Of a DNA stretch of 64,000 nt, positions 26,961-40,176 are shown piece after piece. Location: positions 438,501 to 502,500 of the forward strand of contig WPIO01000150.1 of NCBI GenBank assembly GCA_009760855.2, in the 5' to 3' direction. The notes under the pieces were generated by a model. The model did not search any database, was not told the DNA's origin, and saw nothing but the letters and a program-made list of their open reading frames with translations. Both the position numbers and the translations under genes were made by a program. Source of the stretch: Cristatella mucedo. Lineage: Eukaryota > Bryozoa > Phylactolaemata > Cristatellidae. Position 1 is the first letter of the stretch, and every line of letters begins with the position of its first letter.

Positions 26961-27615
26961 TTAAATATCGAGAAAATATTGAGAAAATGGGTTCTGATTG
27001 GTTATAATTTTATGATGCCTTTCCAAAGACTGATATCTTAAAGATGGGTTGCAATTTTGATGATTTCCACTAAAAAGAAGGTACTAAAAGTCATAATGAG
27101 GTAAAAAAAAAGTCTGATCCGGAAGTAAACCACGAGCATCATATCTAAAATACAAAATTTACCGATCTCACCATCATAAATTACTCTTGGCCCAACTTTT
27201 TTAACTTTCATATGTCGTGGGACAAGTTTGCAGTTTCAAGTTGGAGTTTATGCTGACAGATCTGGTCTTGAATATCTTGGTGCTTTTTAAATTATATAAC
27301 TCGGCAAATACTGGACAAATCAACGAGGAATTTCGAGTGTTATTTCAGCTCTGCTTGTACGTCACTGCAGTTATTCATTTCTGATTTCGTTTCGAACATT
27401 TTCATCTATTTCAACGATTGCAAAATTAAAATTTCAATGACGTTTGATGACCTTCATTAAAAAAACTTATCCAATCAAATTCAGATATAAACTAGTGCTA
27501 AGAGAATTAAATCTCTTCACAGAGCTTTAAGCAATAACCCATTGTTAATATCAGGCAAGGCAGCATGTTTAAGCAAGCATACGAGAGCAGGCAAGAAGAC
27601 GCTGAGGGCAGTAGT

Positions 27616-27795
27616 GGTGAGCCGCGATAGCACACTAGGTAAGGCGGTTGTTTTACACAACCTCGGTCCTGAGGTCGTGGGCTTGAATCCTGTGGTGGGC
27701 GATTCTTTATCGCCGGTGCAAGCGACGGTGATAGCCTTAAAGGCTCTTATGTCGCAATACAAAAGAGGCTGTTAAATCAGCTAGTGTTTATTTAT
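27616..27795 (+). mobile_element. SINE-1 (tRNA-derived), copy
   Basis: GGTGAGCCGCGATAGCACAC, B-box-like GGGCTTGAATCC, CGATTCTTTATCGCC and GAGGCTGTTAAATCAGCTAG. The SPIN-like MITE follows about 40 bases downstream. Confidence 0.85.
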
Positions 27796-27833
27796 TTATA
27801 GTGGTTAGTAGGAATTACTTGCTTACTCTATAT

Positions 27834-28022
27834 CAGTGGTTCTCAACCTTCTTAATGCCGCTGCCATTTAATACAGTTCCTCATGCGGTGGCGACCCCCA
27901 ACCATAAAATAGTATTTTGTGCAAAATGTGGAAATGCATGTTTTCCGATGGTCTTAGGTGACCCCTGTGAAAGGGTCGTTCGACCCTCAGAGGGGTGGCG
28001 ACCCACAGGTTGAGAGCCGCTG
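27834..28022 (+). mobile_element. SPIN-like hAT MITE, copy 1 (189 bp)
   Basis: Terminal inverted repeats CAGTGGTTCTCAACCTT at the left end and AGGTTGAGAGCCGCTG at the right end. The subterminal block GTGAAAGGGTCGTTCGACCC and the inner block TAATACAGTTCCTCATGC are features I recognise from SPIN non-autonomous hAT elements. There is no coding sequence; it is mobilised in trans by a hAT transposase. The flanks show no clean 8-base duplication. Confidence 0.85.
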
Positions 28023-28439
28023 CTGCTCTAGACGATGCACAGGTCAGCCATCAAAGCATTCAGACGTTCAGAGAAGTTCACATGCCGCCAGTGGAAGCTG
28101 AACGGAAAGGGTTTGTCTTTACATAAGACTTGAGTGAAGCAAATGTAATAAATGTATTACTAAAAATAAAATAATACATTTTTATTAATATTGATGCATA
28201 TTTTTCTAGGCACTTGTATTGTATACAGAAATCGCAGTTGGTTACACAAGCCGGAACCAATTTTTAAGCTAACTGTGCATAAGAATAAAAGCACGATTGC
28301 AAAACAATTTCATTTTAATGCCAAAAGATTGATTTCTTTTATTGCGGAGAAAGACGGGAAGACTGGAGGCCGATGAATTAGTGACACGACAGCCTACCGA
28401 AGGTGCCAGCTAATCGGATAAGTAGGCTGTTGTAAGTGA

Positions 28440-28720
28440 GTGACGCAACCTACCGATGATGAGAAAGGATCTTGAAGTCAATTCGACGCTTAATACGGAG
28501 CGTTGGTGAAGCAAAGACTGAAGTGATGTGTTGTTTCAGCTAGGCCTTTAAAGACAGACCAGGCGAGCTTCTGACATGTAAACAAGTTACAGACCACTAA
28601 GGGCGCAGCCCGGGAGTCTTGGATTAGGGTAATTTCAATAATCTAGACGGGAATCACAAAGACATCAACTAGTTTGGCTGCCTTACCGTTGTCTGGGCAG
28701 GCCCGGGCTTAGGCAATAGC
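28440..28720 (-). mobile_element. LINE-B-like reverse transcriptase fragment, degenerate
   Basis: GATCTTGAAGTCAATTCGACG, a GGTGAAGCAAAGACTGAAGTG-like block and AATAATCTAGACGGG occur in the same order as in the antisense LINE-B reverse transcriptase region. Family is tentative. Confidence 0.45.
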
Positions 28721-28723
28721 TTG

Positions 28724-31580
28724 TTATCCTATACGCTGCGAGGATTTGTCACGGAGCGACTGGGTAACTGGGCTATACCACCATTTTGCTATCTGTGTAT
28801 ACTTTTGGCACAAACGTCTTCATCTCGGCCTTATTGAGTCGAAGAAAGTGTAGCCTCCTTCGGGGCAAACTATTCCATCAGTTTGGAGCGGTTCGCCCTC
28901 CAACGGTAGGCTTACTAATGCTCGATGCTGCCATTGGCGCGAAAAGTGTTGGCAGTCTTTCTGTGGCGCTGTAGTATTGCTACTGCCTCAGCTTCTTTCT
29001 GGATGTGAACTGTCCCGAGCCGCTCGCTAAGACGCACACTAAATCATGGGATATTGTGCTTACGTGTGCCAAGCTGAAAGTCTGAAAATTGATGTCGCGC
29101 TAGCGTCCACTTACTAAAGCGCGAAGCCCGTTGCTTTCATCCACAACAATTGGTTTCTCAGGTTTTTCCTGCAATAGTTTGCTCATATATTTGATGTACC
29201 TAGGCCTTTCTTGACTTGAGTCGATTCCCTAACAAAAAACAGGAAAGATCTTTCTGAAAAAAATGATTAAATTGTTAATTTATTTTCTCTTGCACTATCA
29301 CCTTGAAGAGGGAAGCTGATAACTTTTTTTTTAAACCCGTTGCTTTAATTTTAAAATTGACACTTGTTTTTTTACTTTGGTGCAGTGTATACCTTTATCA
29401 CTTCCTTACTTCTCGAAGCGTGTTTCAGCAAGCTTCGGATTTTTATTTTTCTAGTTTGCCTAACTTGAAACTTCTAGAGCTCTCCTCATATTCATTGAAA
29501 TTCGTAGCACATTTCGTGAATTATTTGTGGTAATGAATTTGGTAGACTCGTATTAAGAATGTGTACGTGAACAAAATCAGCCACACACATCTGGAATCTT
29601 CTGGCATGTTCTTAGGTCCGGACATCTGTTTCCGTCGCACTAAGGATTAAGTTATGTTTTTGTGAGAGGTGCAGAATTTTTCTAGCTTGGCAGCTCTGAA
29701 GAGCAATGAACACGGAAAATTGGGACTCACTAAGACTTTGTTGAACCGAATCTGTTTGCTCAGAGCGTGGCGCTCGAGGAATCACGCGTTATAGACATTA
29801 AACGAATCCTGCGTGCGCGATCGACCACACGACGTCGGCACATGCTGCGGTGCCCACGGCCCTGAGCTCAAGCGCCAGTCATCCTGTCGGTGCGTGCTGC
29901 CGCGCGCCTCCTTTCACCTCCTCCAGTCAGCATTCAGCGCTCGAGCCTGTGGCCGCTACAGATTCTTCGGCCATGTTAGCCATCGCGCTGACAGCGGTAT
30001 TCTCTCTCGGCTCGATGTCAGCTTTCTATTGGCATTCAAAAGCATTCCTGGATGCAGCTTCTTCTGCCAGGATTCGTGAATTCTCTTGAATCTCCTGCAG
30101 CAGGAAGTCCTGACGAAGTTAGAGACGAAGGCAAAGGGACGAGTCTCCGAGCGGTCCACTAGTTCTCGCATTCGTTTTATTTTCAGTATTAAAATCTTGC
30201 ACGATAAATTCAGCGAATTGCTTCAACTTTTGGCTATTATAATCTCAGGGGCCACTCTTTTCATTTTGAATGTGCTTTTTAGGCGCTACCAAGCTACGAC
30301 ATTGCGCGACGCGATTCTTGACGATGCGCCTGATTGGTGTGCCACGCCCATGACCTGGTTGAAGTTCACTCACTGCCCTGCCACAACCGACGTTAACCCT
30401 ACTGGCTTTTTTCTTTTATATACTAGGTTTGACAGAACTGGGTGGCTGAGTATCAGTCTTTAACTTTTCCCCTTGAATGTAAGTCATCTGCAGTCCCTCG
30501 AAGCACTCGTTTGGGTCTCTTGTATGGAGTCCCGCTAACCGGCAGCTCTTGATTGTGGCAGTTATCTACCCCGCCGCCTCTACACCCAGGTGCCCTCACT
30601 AACTTTACTCCCAGTATCTACGATCTCGTGTCTACACTGTCTTTCAGAAATCTTTCCTTCTTTTACTTTTTCGTTTGCGCGGCATTTCTATAGTCCAACT
30701 GACCCTCTAAATAAATATGTGACGAATATCGCTTATAGTCTCGCTGCCTCGTGGTTAGGTTACTCTCGTGTGCAACCCCACTCACATCGATGGACACTTC
30801 TCGCTCAGGTAATTTCCAGTGATTATACGCTTCCAGCTCCTACCTTCACCGATTTCTGCACGTCTAACCGCATGCGAATCTCTATCTCTCCGTAGTGCGT
30901 GCCCTATTTGGTCGCACAAATTGTCAAAGAAATTCCTAACCTGCTGAAGAAACTTTATATTGAAGCTGTTTGCAAGACAAAGCTGCAAATTCCTAGCTTT
31001 CTTCCTAATCCTCGATCCAAATCTAATCTCATTGGTGTAATTCAGAATTGTTGAAACTTACACTTACCCATAACTCATTATTTTGAAGGCCTCTACACTG
31101 GCTTCTACAGGAATAAAGTGCATTCACTGATGCGCTACACAAGTGTGTTTTTCGACTACCAGCCATCTTCTTGACCGCACCATACATTTTTGTAAAATAC
31201 CTAGCAGCCCTTGAGGTGACTTTTCCGATCATATTCCTAGTGGCTTTCAAGAAATACTTGACTCCACGCATGCCGATCTCCTTTTGAGATGCCTAGAATT
31301 ACCACTGCCCTGCGTATCTAGCGTAGTAAGTCTGCCCTCAGTGCCGGGTTCCTTCTCAGCGTCTTTCAGAGATGCTGCTGTGGTTCTACTTATGAGGAAG
31401 TAGATATTAGACAATGAGAACTTGAGAAACTTCCTCTCTGCCTCTATATTGCCGCTTCTATCACAGGCACCGGAACAATTATTTTCATCCTGGTTAAACT
31501 CTTATATCCAAACTTAGAAACCAAGCAATTAGGTTCGCGTCTGGTTTTAGAGAAAATCACTCCCCAAAGTGAGCACTACT
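28724..31580. other. Intergenic, mostly unassigned
   Basis: Contains the weak exon candidate at 29961. The part at 30540-31500 may belong to the front of the degenerate LINE that is clear from 31590, but I could not anchor any motif. Confidence 0.4.
29961..30089 (+). other. Possible small exon with hydrophobic start, unrecognised
   Basis: ATG at 29973 opens MLAIALTAVFSLGSMSAFYW, which resembles a signal or membrane segment, and the frame stops at 30089. The upstream 150 bases are GC-richer than the surroundings. No homologue recognised; it may be chance. Confidence 0.2.
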
Positions 31581-31589
31581 ACGAATGTA

Positions 31590-33185
<1,596 letters not shown>

Positions 33186-33499
33186 ATACGTAGCATTTAA
33201 ATGCAATCTAAACTATACTTTCCAGTTCACACATTGGCGGAGCCAGGGGGTGGGGGGCACTTACCACCCCCCCACCCCGGGACTGCGACCCTTAGGCTGA
33301 AATGAGCTCTAAAAACGTTGTTTCAATGAAAGCTGCTAAGATTACCTTTAAAGGGTCATCAAGATTCAACTTAATATCACTAATTAGCTTGATTGCAAAA
33401 TTTCAAAAGCAGAATTGCACAAAAATACAGGCTACCGAGAGCTTATTTAGCAGATTCAATTTCCTTCGAATAACTAGATAGGTACTCTTGTAATCCTTT

Positions 33500-33672
33500 C
33501 AATAATCATAATATATTTAATACAGTACTTTCAGAGAACTAAATCTCTTTCTAGGCACTTTACATTTGCTGCAAAGGAAGTGCGATCGCATGGTTAGTAG
33601 TAGCATGCTCTGTAAACAACAAGAACAACATGGCTAGGGGTGACATGCACAGGGTCGGCATGCATGCTTAGT
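33500..33672 (-). repeat. LINE-B 3' fragment, antisense
   Basis: CAGAGAACTAAATCTCTTTC, GCACTTTACATTTGCTGC and TAGGGGTGACATGCACAGGG are conserved relative to the copies at 48695 and 52829. Confidence 0.75.
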
Positions 33673-33919
33673 TAGCAATCATCTTTTCAATAAATTCTAA
33701 ATGGCGGACAGATAGCTAAGCAGCACTAGGCAAGTGGAGACTCATCAGCCACCATGGTGCAGTTTAGGCAGCTATACTGGGATATATCGTTTTACTTCTG
33801 AGGCCAAAAATTAACAGCCAAAGTAACTTACCTAGCCATATATACACACAAATGCATATATATATATGCGTGTGTGTGTATATGTGTATATATATAGATA
33901 CTGTTTATGTGTGTATTTA

Positions 33920-34080
33920 TTCATTTGTATAGTACACTAAATGAGACGTTATCTCTATTCAGGCGCTTCGCATATGCTAACGGGGCTCGAGCCCGTGACT
34001 TCGGTCATCCAATGCATTTACCTTGACTTTGGTCAAGGCGAGCACTTTAACCACTAGGCTAAACCAGTGGGGCATATCTG
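33920..34080 (-). mobile_element. SINE-2, antisense copy
   Basis: On the - strand: CCACTGGTTTAGCCTAGTGG, GGGCTCGAGCCCCGTTAGC and GCGCCTGAATAGAGATAACG with a TGTACTATAC end. A CT microsatellite follows at 34111. Confidence 0.75.
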
Positions 34081-34110
34081 AGCAATTTCTCTCCAAAGCA
34101 AATGTATCTG

Positions 34111-34136
34111 ATCTCTCTCTCTCTCTCTCCCTCTCC

Positions 34137-34223
<87 letters not shown>

Positions 34224-34249
34224 TCCCTTTCCCGCTCCCTCTCTCTCTG
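34111..34249. repeat. (CT)n microsatellite with CCCT/TTTC interruptions
   Basis: Polypyrimidine tract on the + strand, beside the antisense SINE-2 copy. Confidence 0.95.
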
Positions 34250-34589
34250 CGATCCTAATAAATAATAATGATTAAGTTTTAATACCACTCGCTGTGAAGT
34301 TGTCTTCCACTCCCCCTCGCTATATGTCGACTCGTCCTGCAGTACCTTGAACAACGGTCGAAACTGTTTCAGAGACCTCTCTGAGCTATAATTGACATGC
34401 TGTTGCAAATTTTCTTTCTTTCATTAAATTTATTTACTGGGGATAATTGTTTTTAATTACTATTACATAGGGATAGCAGATCAAAATACCGTTTTCCTAT
34501 TTTCCTATTTTCCATGCTTGCAAGTTTTGCGAGTATGAGAATTGTACTGGCGAATGAATTGCAATGGCCTCAATAAATATGGATAAGAA

Positions 34590-35170
34590 AACATCGGCGC
34601 AGCACCCTATTGAACTAAATCTATTTCTGGGCACTTTACATGTAATATACAGGAAGAATGCTGATATTTTAGTGATGAAATGCACAGTGTCAGCATGCAT
34701 AAGCACACAAAGAGCCGTTTACAAGGAACCGGCAAGTGCTGTTAAATTTCGTCAAATCGTGACGTCAATAGGGAGTGAGCTCCAAGCTTTGGGAGCGTAG
34801 GAAATAAAGGCCTGGTTTTTATTGGATTCGAGGTTGGCTAGCGGCTCGACTAAACGACTTGAGGTAGAAGAGCGATTGATGAGATGCCTGGCCTGGCTAT
34901 GATGTTGTTCGAAGAGATATGCAGGAGCAAGTGAATGAACGAGCCTAAAAGTGAGCACAAACGCAACTCGATTTCAATACGTTGCATTATGGGGGAGGCC
35001 AGTGCAGGCCGATTGGAAGAGGTGTAATATAGCTAATATGGCATTCATGGCAGTCACACCTAGCTGTAGGCGCTTTACTGCACGATTTGAAAGACCTGCG
35101 AGTATTGTTCTACAGAAGTCGAGACATGGTTTCACAAATGGTTGGACCAACCAACAGGTGGCAACGTACC
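34590..35170 (-). mobile_element. L2-like LINE 3' part
   Basis: The antisense frame HSLAPAYLFEQHH ... YAPKAWSSLP is the typical end of an L2/CR1 reverse transcriptase; the 3' module (GAACTAAATCTATTTCTGGGC) is at about 34612 and TGCACAGTGTCAGCATGCAT at about 34680. Confidence 0.7.
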
Positions 35171-35171
35171 C

Positions 35172-35226
35172 AGAACGAGATGACGTTCTCTGAGGGCGCT
35201 ATATAGATGTATTATTATTATTATCC
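35172..35226 (+). repeat. LINE-B 3' module with TTA tail
   Basis: GAGATGACGTTCTCTGAGGG followed by GCGCTATATAGATG and ATTATTATTATTAT. Its orientation is opposite to the LINE piece on its left, so it is a separate insertion or an inverted copy. Confidence 0.75.
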
Positions 35227-35357
35227 CACTTCTGCGGCAAACACATTATTAGGTGCTTGTTTTCACTTTTAGCATAGGCTCATTTGTTGCTTTTGGAACG
35301 CATCGCTTCAGTATATCTTTATTTGAATAGTCGGGACACTTTAGAACCCCTTTTTTG

Positions 35358-35532
35358 TCACGTGAGAGGACTCTGCAAGGTGGTTGCTTTTCACGACCTC
35401 GACCCCGAGGTCGTGGGTTCGAATCTTGTGGTGGGCGATTCTTTCTTGCCACTGCAAGCGGTGGTGATAGCCATCAAGGCTCTTCTGTCGCTATACAAAA
35501 AATAGGCTGTTAAATCAGCTAGTATTTTTTTA
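35358..35532 (+). mobile_element. SINE-1 (tRNA-derived), copy
   Basis: A-box side partly lost (CACGTGAGAGGACTCTGC), intact B box GGGTTCGAATC, GTGATAGCCATCAAGGC and AGGCTGTTAAATCAGCTAG. Confidence 0.82.
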
Positions 35533-36579
35533 TTATGTTCGCGGCGGTATAAAATCCACCAGTGGCTTTTCTATGTCTATGCAGCTGAACCAATAGCCAG
35601 AATGTATAGCGCCAGCAGCCTTCCTGGACTATTACCATGTACGCCTTCATCTGAAGGAACTAAGCTATTTCAGCCAACTCTTGATAATTGAAGTCACAGT
35701 GAATAATGCCGGATGCCTTCTCAATGAGTCTACTGGTTGCTTTAACTGTTGTCCATTCATCAAAGTATAGAAATACGTACTGCGATGTCTAACTGGTTTT
35801 CAACCAAGTCTAGGCCTAAATTTATAAGAAGCATGGGAATCACCAACTATTGATTTACCGTGTTTTCCTATCTGTCCGTTTAAAGCCGCTGCGACAATAG
35901 TTTACGGTGCAGGAGCACTATACCGAGCAGCTATATAGAGGAGAATCTTGTGTCGTGTACACGGCTACTGAGCAGCCGACGGGCGTGGCTCCAGGTGGAA
36001 GCATGGGAATTCGACTGCAGGCGATGTGGCCAGAATGTCGCACATTTGCTAGGGCCGCAGAATGTTTCGTGCTTTGTTGCAGCCTCTGTGGTTGGGAATT
36101 TGCTTCTTGTGCCGCTGTGCGCGCTGGAAGTCTTTGGCTAACAGCACTGAAAATGATTCTGACATCACAGCAGGCTTGTAACCCTTTGCATCGTAGGAGC
36201 GTATGCTAGCTAGATTCAAACGCATGGCATACAAAACCGGCACTGTTTTTACAGTTGCTAGATATTATTAGCAGTAAATCATTGGTAGCCTCACCTTTCA
36301 TAATCTGTTGATTATATCTTACAGAATTTTATCTGAAGGGGCTAGTAATCTATTTAACTTCCCGCCTGCTTCATGGACAGATGTGGCTCTCTTGCTGTTG
36401 AAAAATGAATAAGGTACGAAGTACATGGAATCTTTCATAAATTATATCCCGTCTTGTTTGCTTTCATGATCTGCCTTCATCGTAAAACCGACATCCATAA
36501 AAACATGCTTCTACGACTCCCTAGCAGTGTTTTCTATGCTTGTATGTCGCGACCATTGTTCTGATGCAATTAGGTACAG

Positions 36580-37535
36580 TGTAACGCCGAAGGCTCGGCG
36601 GTATAGGCTTAACCTGCCGCTTACCTAGCGGCGTAACCTAGCGCCTAATGCCGTTCGGTGCGCGCCTACGCGCAATAAGCAGGCCGCCACGACACAAGCG
36701 TTTCTGACGCTGACCTACTTATCGTTACTAAAGGGAGTAATGAGTCCGCGGCGTGGCTCGGAAAGCGAGACACACAAATTGGGGATTTTACTTGGCTTTA
36801 TTCGCAAGCGCACAAAGTCGCTGCGCGTCTAGCTCAGTGTTATCTCCACACTCCTCGCACGCTCTCAACAGCACAAGCACTCTTGCAGAGGGAATACGTC
36901 CCCGCACTTAGGCTACCTACGTCTATTGTGGGGGAACGACCAAAAAAGACGACGAGCCCGAACCGGAGCCTAGACCCTGACTGGAGAACTAGGACTCCGC
37001 TTCCACCTTAACGGCAGGAATACCATACGCACTACACCGAAATACTTCTAGTTTGCATCGGCAAATCCTATGCCGGGACCACGCGCGCATACACACAAAA
37101 CACCAAATGCCAGCACGGGCGCTATACGACCGTATTCGGTGGGGTCCACCGAATTCTCCCGATGCTGACTCTCCTTTTCTTCAATCGCTGTCGTAGACGG
37201 CCTACTCGCCTCCATCGTTCGAAGTGCCACCAACCACCCAGTCCCACCACTGTCGGCCGGCTCTCCGCGGCGGCGACCTTCCGCCGGCGTCGCCCTACCC
37301 TTGTAAAACTCGCCGCGTCAATAGGGTTGACAGGCCAGCCGACATCAATCAGCCGCTCCTGCGGGGAGCGGGATGCTGTAGCTTTTGAGCCAGGCTAGCG
37401 CAGTGTAATGTATCTCCGTCTGTAACTACGCAAAGTCATAAAGACCGTGTGGGTGTTACGCAGGAGAGTTTTGTATAGCGTACCCACAACCGAAGCGGCT
37501 TTCGGGACGCATTCGGTAGCCAACGGAGTGCTACA
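36580..37535 (-). mobile_element. LTR of an LTR retrotransposon, copy 1 (old)
   Basis: On the - strand it runs from TGTAGCAC-like to CGTTACA ends and matches copy 2 (49148-50469) in several blocks, including the GTCGGCTGGCCTGTCAACCC block, a GGTGGACCCCACCGAA block and the GCGAATAAAG poly(A)-signal block. I found no internal region beside it and no clear target duplication. A LINE-A tail lies inside it. The two copies differ a lot, so the family is old here. Confidence 0.7.
37400..37525 (-). mobile_element. LINE-A 3' fragment inserted in LTR copy 1
   Basis: GTAATGTATCTCCGTCTG through CATTCGGTAGCCAAC matches the LINE-A 3' end; LTR sequence (GAGTGCTACA) resumes after it. This insertion is younger than the LTR copy. 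Confidence 0.7.
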
Positions 37536-37943
37536 ATGGCACAGCGACGTTCGCTGTGTATTGTACGAAAGACTGTAGTTATAAAGTAGCTACACCGCTT
37601 CCGTCGTAGTATAGCAACTCCAAGGGCTTAGCACCGTTTATTTTGCCGAATCCACGGGCAATCGATATCAAGACGGTAATTACAGCAGAGGGAGCAACAG
37701 AGACACCGCATCGGCTTCGTTCGACTTCGCAAAGTTAAAACAAAGCTGCCCAAGACAGTTCAAATGATCAACGATCAGCTATTAGCATAGAGGATTTCCG
37801 CTCACTGACAGGTATTCTAATAATGCTCAGCAACTCCGAAGGTTACTCTGATGAGACCGCCAGGCCTAAAAAGCACCGAGCCCTCAAGGCCACCACTAGA
37901 TTCCGCCCACTATCTGCCCCGGATGAGGAAGTCGCTGCTTAAG

Positions 37944-38017
37944 GTGAGAACAGCCTCGCTGTGTGTCGTAGGTTCCGGTACACGTCCTGAAGCGAAAGCT
38001 AGTGTTTCCTTATGCAG
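37944..38017 (+). other. Possible 74-nt intron in the dymeclin 5' leader
   Basis: AAG|GTGAGA at 37941-37949 is a strong donor, and a pyrimidine-rich TTTCCTTATGCAG ends at 38017, 35 bases before the dymeclin ATG. If spliced, it would leave the start codon unchanged and place the promoter upstream of about 37900. Seen as motifs only; no transcript evidence. Confidence 0.35.
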
Positions 38018-38052
38018 GCGAACCGGCGTCTTTCGTGTTTAAAGTACATAGA

Positions 38053-40176
38053 ATGGGCAGTGCTTGCAGCTCGGTGAGCGAACTTCCCAGCAACGACTAC
38101 TTGAAACGTATTTGCAGCAGTGACCGCATATCCGAGAATGATCCATTTTGGAATGCTCTGCTGGCGTTCTCCTTATGCGACCTGGGCCTTTCGAGCCCGC
38201 GTAGTTCCGACGCAAAACTTTTGGAAGATACGGTTTCCGGGATGTGCAGAAACTTCTCCATTAATAATCAGAAAACTCGGAACTTGAATACTTTTGTGCG
38301 ATCCGTGGTCAAGAAGTACACGCAACTCCGAGAGATGAACATTCCCCTCGAGGACGATAATCCCGTTGTTTGGCAAATGGCAAATGCCCTGTACATAGTA
38401 CGAATTATATGTAAGTACCATTTTGAGAACCTTTCAGCGGACCTAGTGATTGATCAATTTAGTGATCCTGCTGCCCACGGCGTCTCGTACAAGTCCGAGC
38501 CCCCTGCTGTAAGAGATCTGATGCAGCTGTTAATAGACATCATGCTCGAGGCGCCAATCAGCAGTGGCACGATACGGCTGCACTTTGAAGTAGTGAACAT
38601 TCTTTTAGTCTTACTTTCTTGTTATATGTATCATGCACCCGAGGCTTCTAGCATTGTTTTTTATTCGTACCTCATGAATGACCGGCCTGGCAGTGTAGCC
38701 TCTGAGATCGTGAAGACTCTGCTGTGCCGTTGCATTAATTGGAAATGTTTGCCCACGGAGCGCCCCGCCAAAGCGGGCGGCTCCCTGAGTTCGAGTCTGC
38801 TAAGTCTGCTGACCATCGGTTACGTGTCACTGAAAACCGAGCCTGTGGACTACCGTCGCGAACTTGGTAGCCGTTGCCTGGCCCTTTTACTAGTGCTCGC
38901 GAATAACACTTCCACAGAAATAGGATCAAATCCTTATAGGACGGCTCTCAGCAATATGCTAGACCAGAGTGCGAGCATACCTCGTGGCTCTGCGTTGGCT
39001 CATGCACAGAGCTCAGTTGGCTATGAAGACGTTTACCGACATATCTGCAGTGATCTTGCACAATCGCCACCCGTGGCCTTGCTCGCGTACATGCTCGTTC
39101 ATGAGAATCAGGCATTCAGGACGTACGTCCTGTCGCGAGCAGACCCGGAGCATCTGATGCTACCCTTGCTGGCAATACTGCGTCGCGCCTCAACTGCCTC
39201 TGCGACGGCTGATTCCGATGCGCTGCCCACGGGTGCGGACCACCACGTCTACATCGCGCTGATCATTCTGCTCATGCTGTCTGAGGACGACAGTTTTGCA
39301 GCTGCGCTGCCCGTCGTCCTCCTTGACGACGCCACGCTGACGCCTCTGCGATGGCCAAAGGAAGAGCTGCCGGTTGGCGCCTCGCTTGCCGACGCTCTCG
39401 TGCACGTTCTGCTGAAGTCCCTGCGCCGCAACATGACCTGCTCTCGCGACCACTACCTGCACACCAACTGCCTGGCCGTGCTTGCCAATGTGTCGTCGAA
39501 ATTGGGCGGTCTTCATCCGGCTGTGTGTCAGACCCTAGTCGCCTTCGTCTCCATGCTTGTACGGCGGCATGGCCGCCTGCAGGCCGAGCTGCAGCTGGCA
39601 GAGCTGAGCTCAGCAGCTCCTCCTCCTCCTCCTCCTCAGCCGAGCCATCGCCTGTCACACCAGCGGCCGCAGGCTTCCGACGACGACGGCTGTGCAGCAG
39701 CTGCGGACTTCGATCGAGGCGCGGTCGCAGAGCAGCTGAGCGAAAGCATGGCCATCATCGAGGGGGTGCTGCGAATGTTCATGGAAATTCTCGATTCGTG
39801 TCTCTTCCACACGCTGCATCAGAACGTCAACCTTGTGCACACCATGCTCTGCGAGCGGCAGTTATTCGACAGAATCTTCAAGCTGCTCACGGCCGATGCC
39901 ATGGTGACGGCCGACATACGCTCACTCCTCGACTACTTTCTCTCACGTCTGCCTGCCGACGGAAGTGGCTCGTCAGCCGCAGCTATCGACCAGGCCATCG
40001 AATCGGCTGCACGGACGTTTAGCGTGAATGCCTTCAAGAAGCCTCCTGAGCTTAGATTTAGGTACGTGGAAGAAGGAGATCGTGAGCGGTTCTTTGTACC
40101 TTACGTGTGGTCGCTCGTTTGCAATTTTACGGACCTCTATTTCAACCCATCGAGAATAAAAGTGCATCTGCCTTGA
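38053..40176 (+). CDS. DYM: Dymeclin (Golgi-associated), intronless and complete
   Basis: Dymeclin is a peripheral Golgi protein needed for Golgi organisation and trafficking; its human orthologue is mutated in Dyggve-Melchior-Clausen dysplasia. One uninterrupted frame encodes 707 residues (human about 669). Family landmarks run the full length: MGSACSS with myristoylatable G2, ISENDPFWN (26-34), NALYIVRII, DHYLHTNCLAVLAN, VIEEVIRM-like IIEGVLRMFMEI, and ERFFVPYVWSLV near the C-terminus. The extra length is mainly a Pro-rich, then acidic/Ala-rich insert at about 520-560. The frame is open 17 codons further upstream, but MGSAC matches the family start. Vertebrate DYM has many coding introns; none is present here. 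The reading frame is intact, so this looks functional. It may be an old retrocopy that replaced the parent, or a gene that lost its introns. Confidence 0.95.
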   Translation: MGSACSSVSELPSNDYLKRICSSDRISENDPFWNALLAFSLCDLGLSSPRSSDAKLLEDTVSGMCRNFSINNQKTRNLNTFVRSVVKKYTQLREMNIPLEDDNPVVWQMANALYIVRIICKYHFENLSADLVIDQFSDPAAHGVSYKSEPPAVRDLMQLLIDIMLEAPISSGTIRLHFEVVNILLVLLSCYMYHAPEASSIVFYSYLMNDRPGSVASEIVKTLLCRCINWKCLPTERPAKAGGSLSSSLLSLLTIGYVSLKTEPVDYRRELGSRCLALLLVLANNTSTEIGSNPYRTALSNMLDQSASIPRGSALAHAQSSVGYEDVYRHICSDLAQSPPVALLAYMLVHENQAFRTYVLSRADPEHLMLPLLAILRRASTASATADSDALPTGADHHVYIALIILLMLSEDDSFAAALPVVLLDDATLTPLRWPKEELPVGASLADALVHVLLKSLRRNMTCSRDHYLHTNCLAVLANVSSKLGGLHPAVCQTLVAFVSMLVRRHGRLQAELQLAELSSAAPPPPPPQPSHRLSHQRPQASDDDGCAAAADFDRGAVAEQLSESMAIIEGVLRMFMEILDSCLFHTLHQNVNLVHTMLCERQLFDRIFKLLTADAMVTADIRSLLDYFLSRLPADGSGSSAAAIDQAIESAARTFSVNAFKKPPELRFRYVEEGDRERFFVPYVWSLVCNFTDLYFNPSRIKVHLP

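Noticed and set aside
39272-40022. Long alternative frames across dymeclin
   Set aside because: Shadows of the dymeclin frame in GC-rich sequence.
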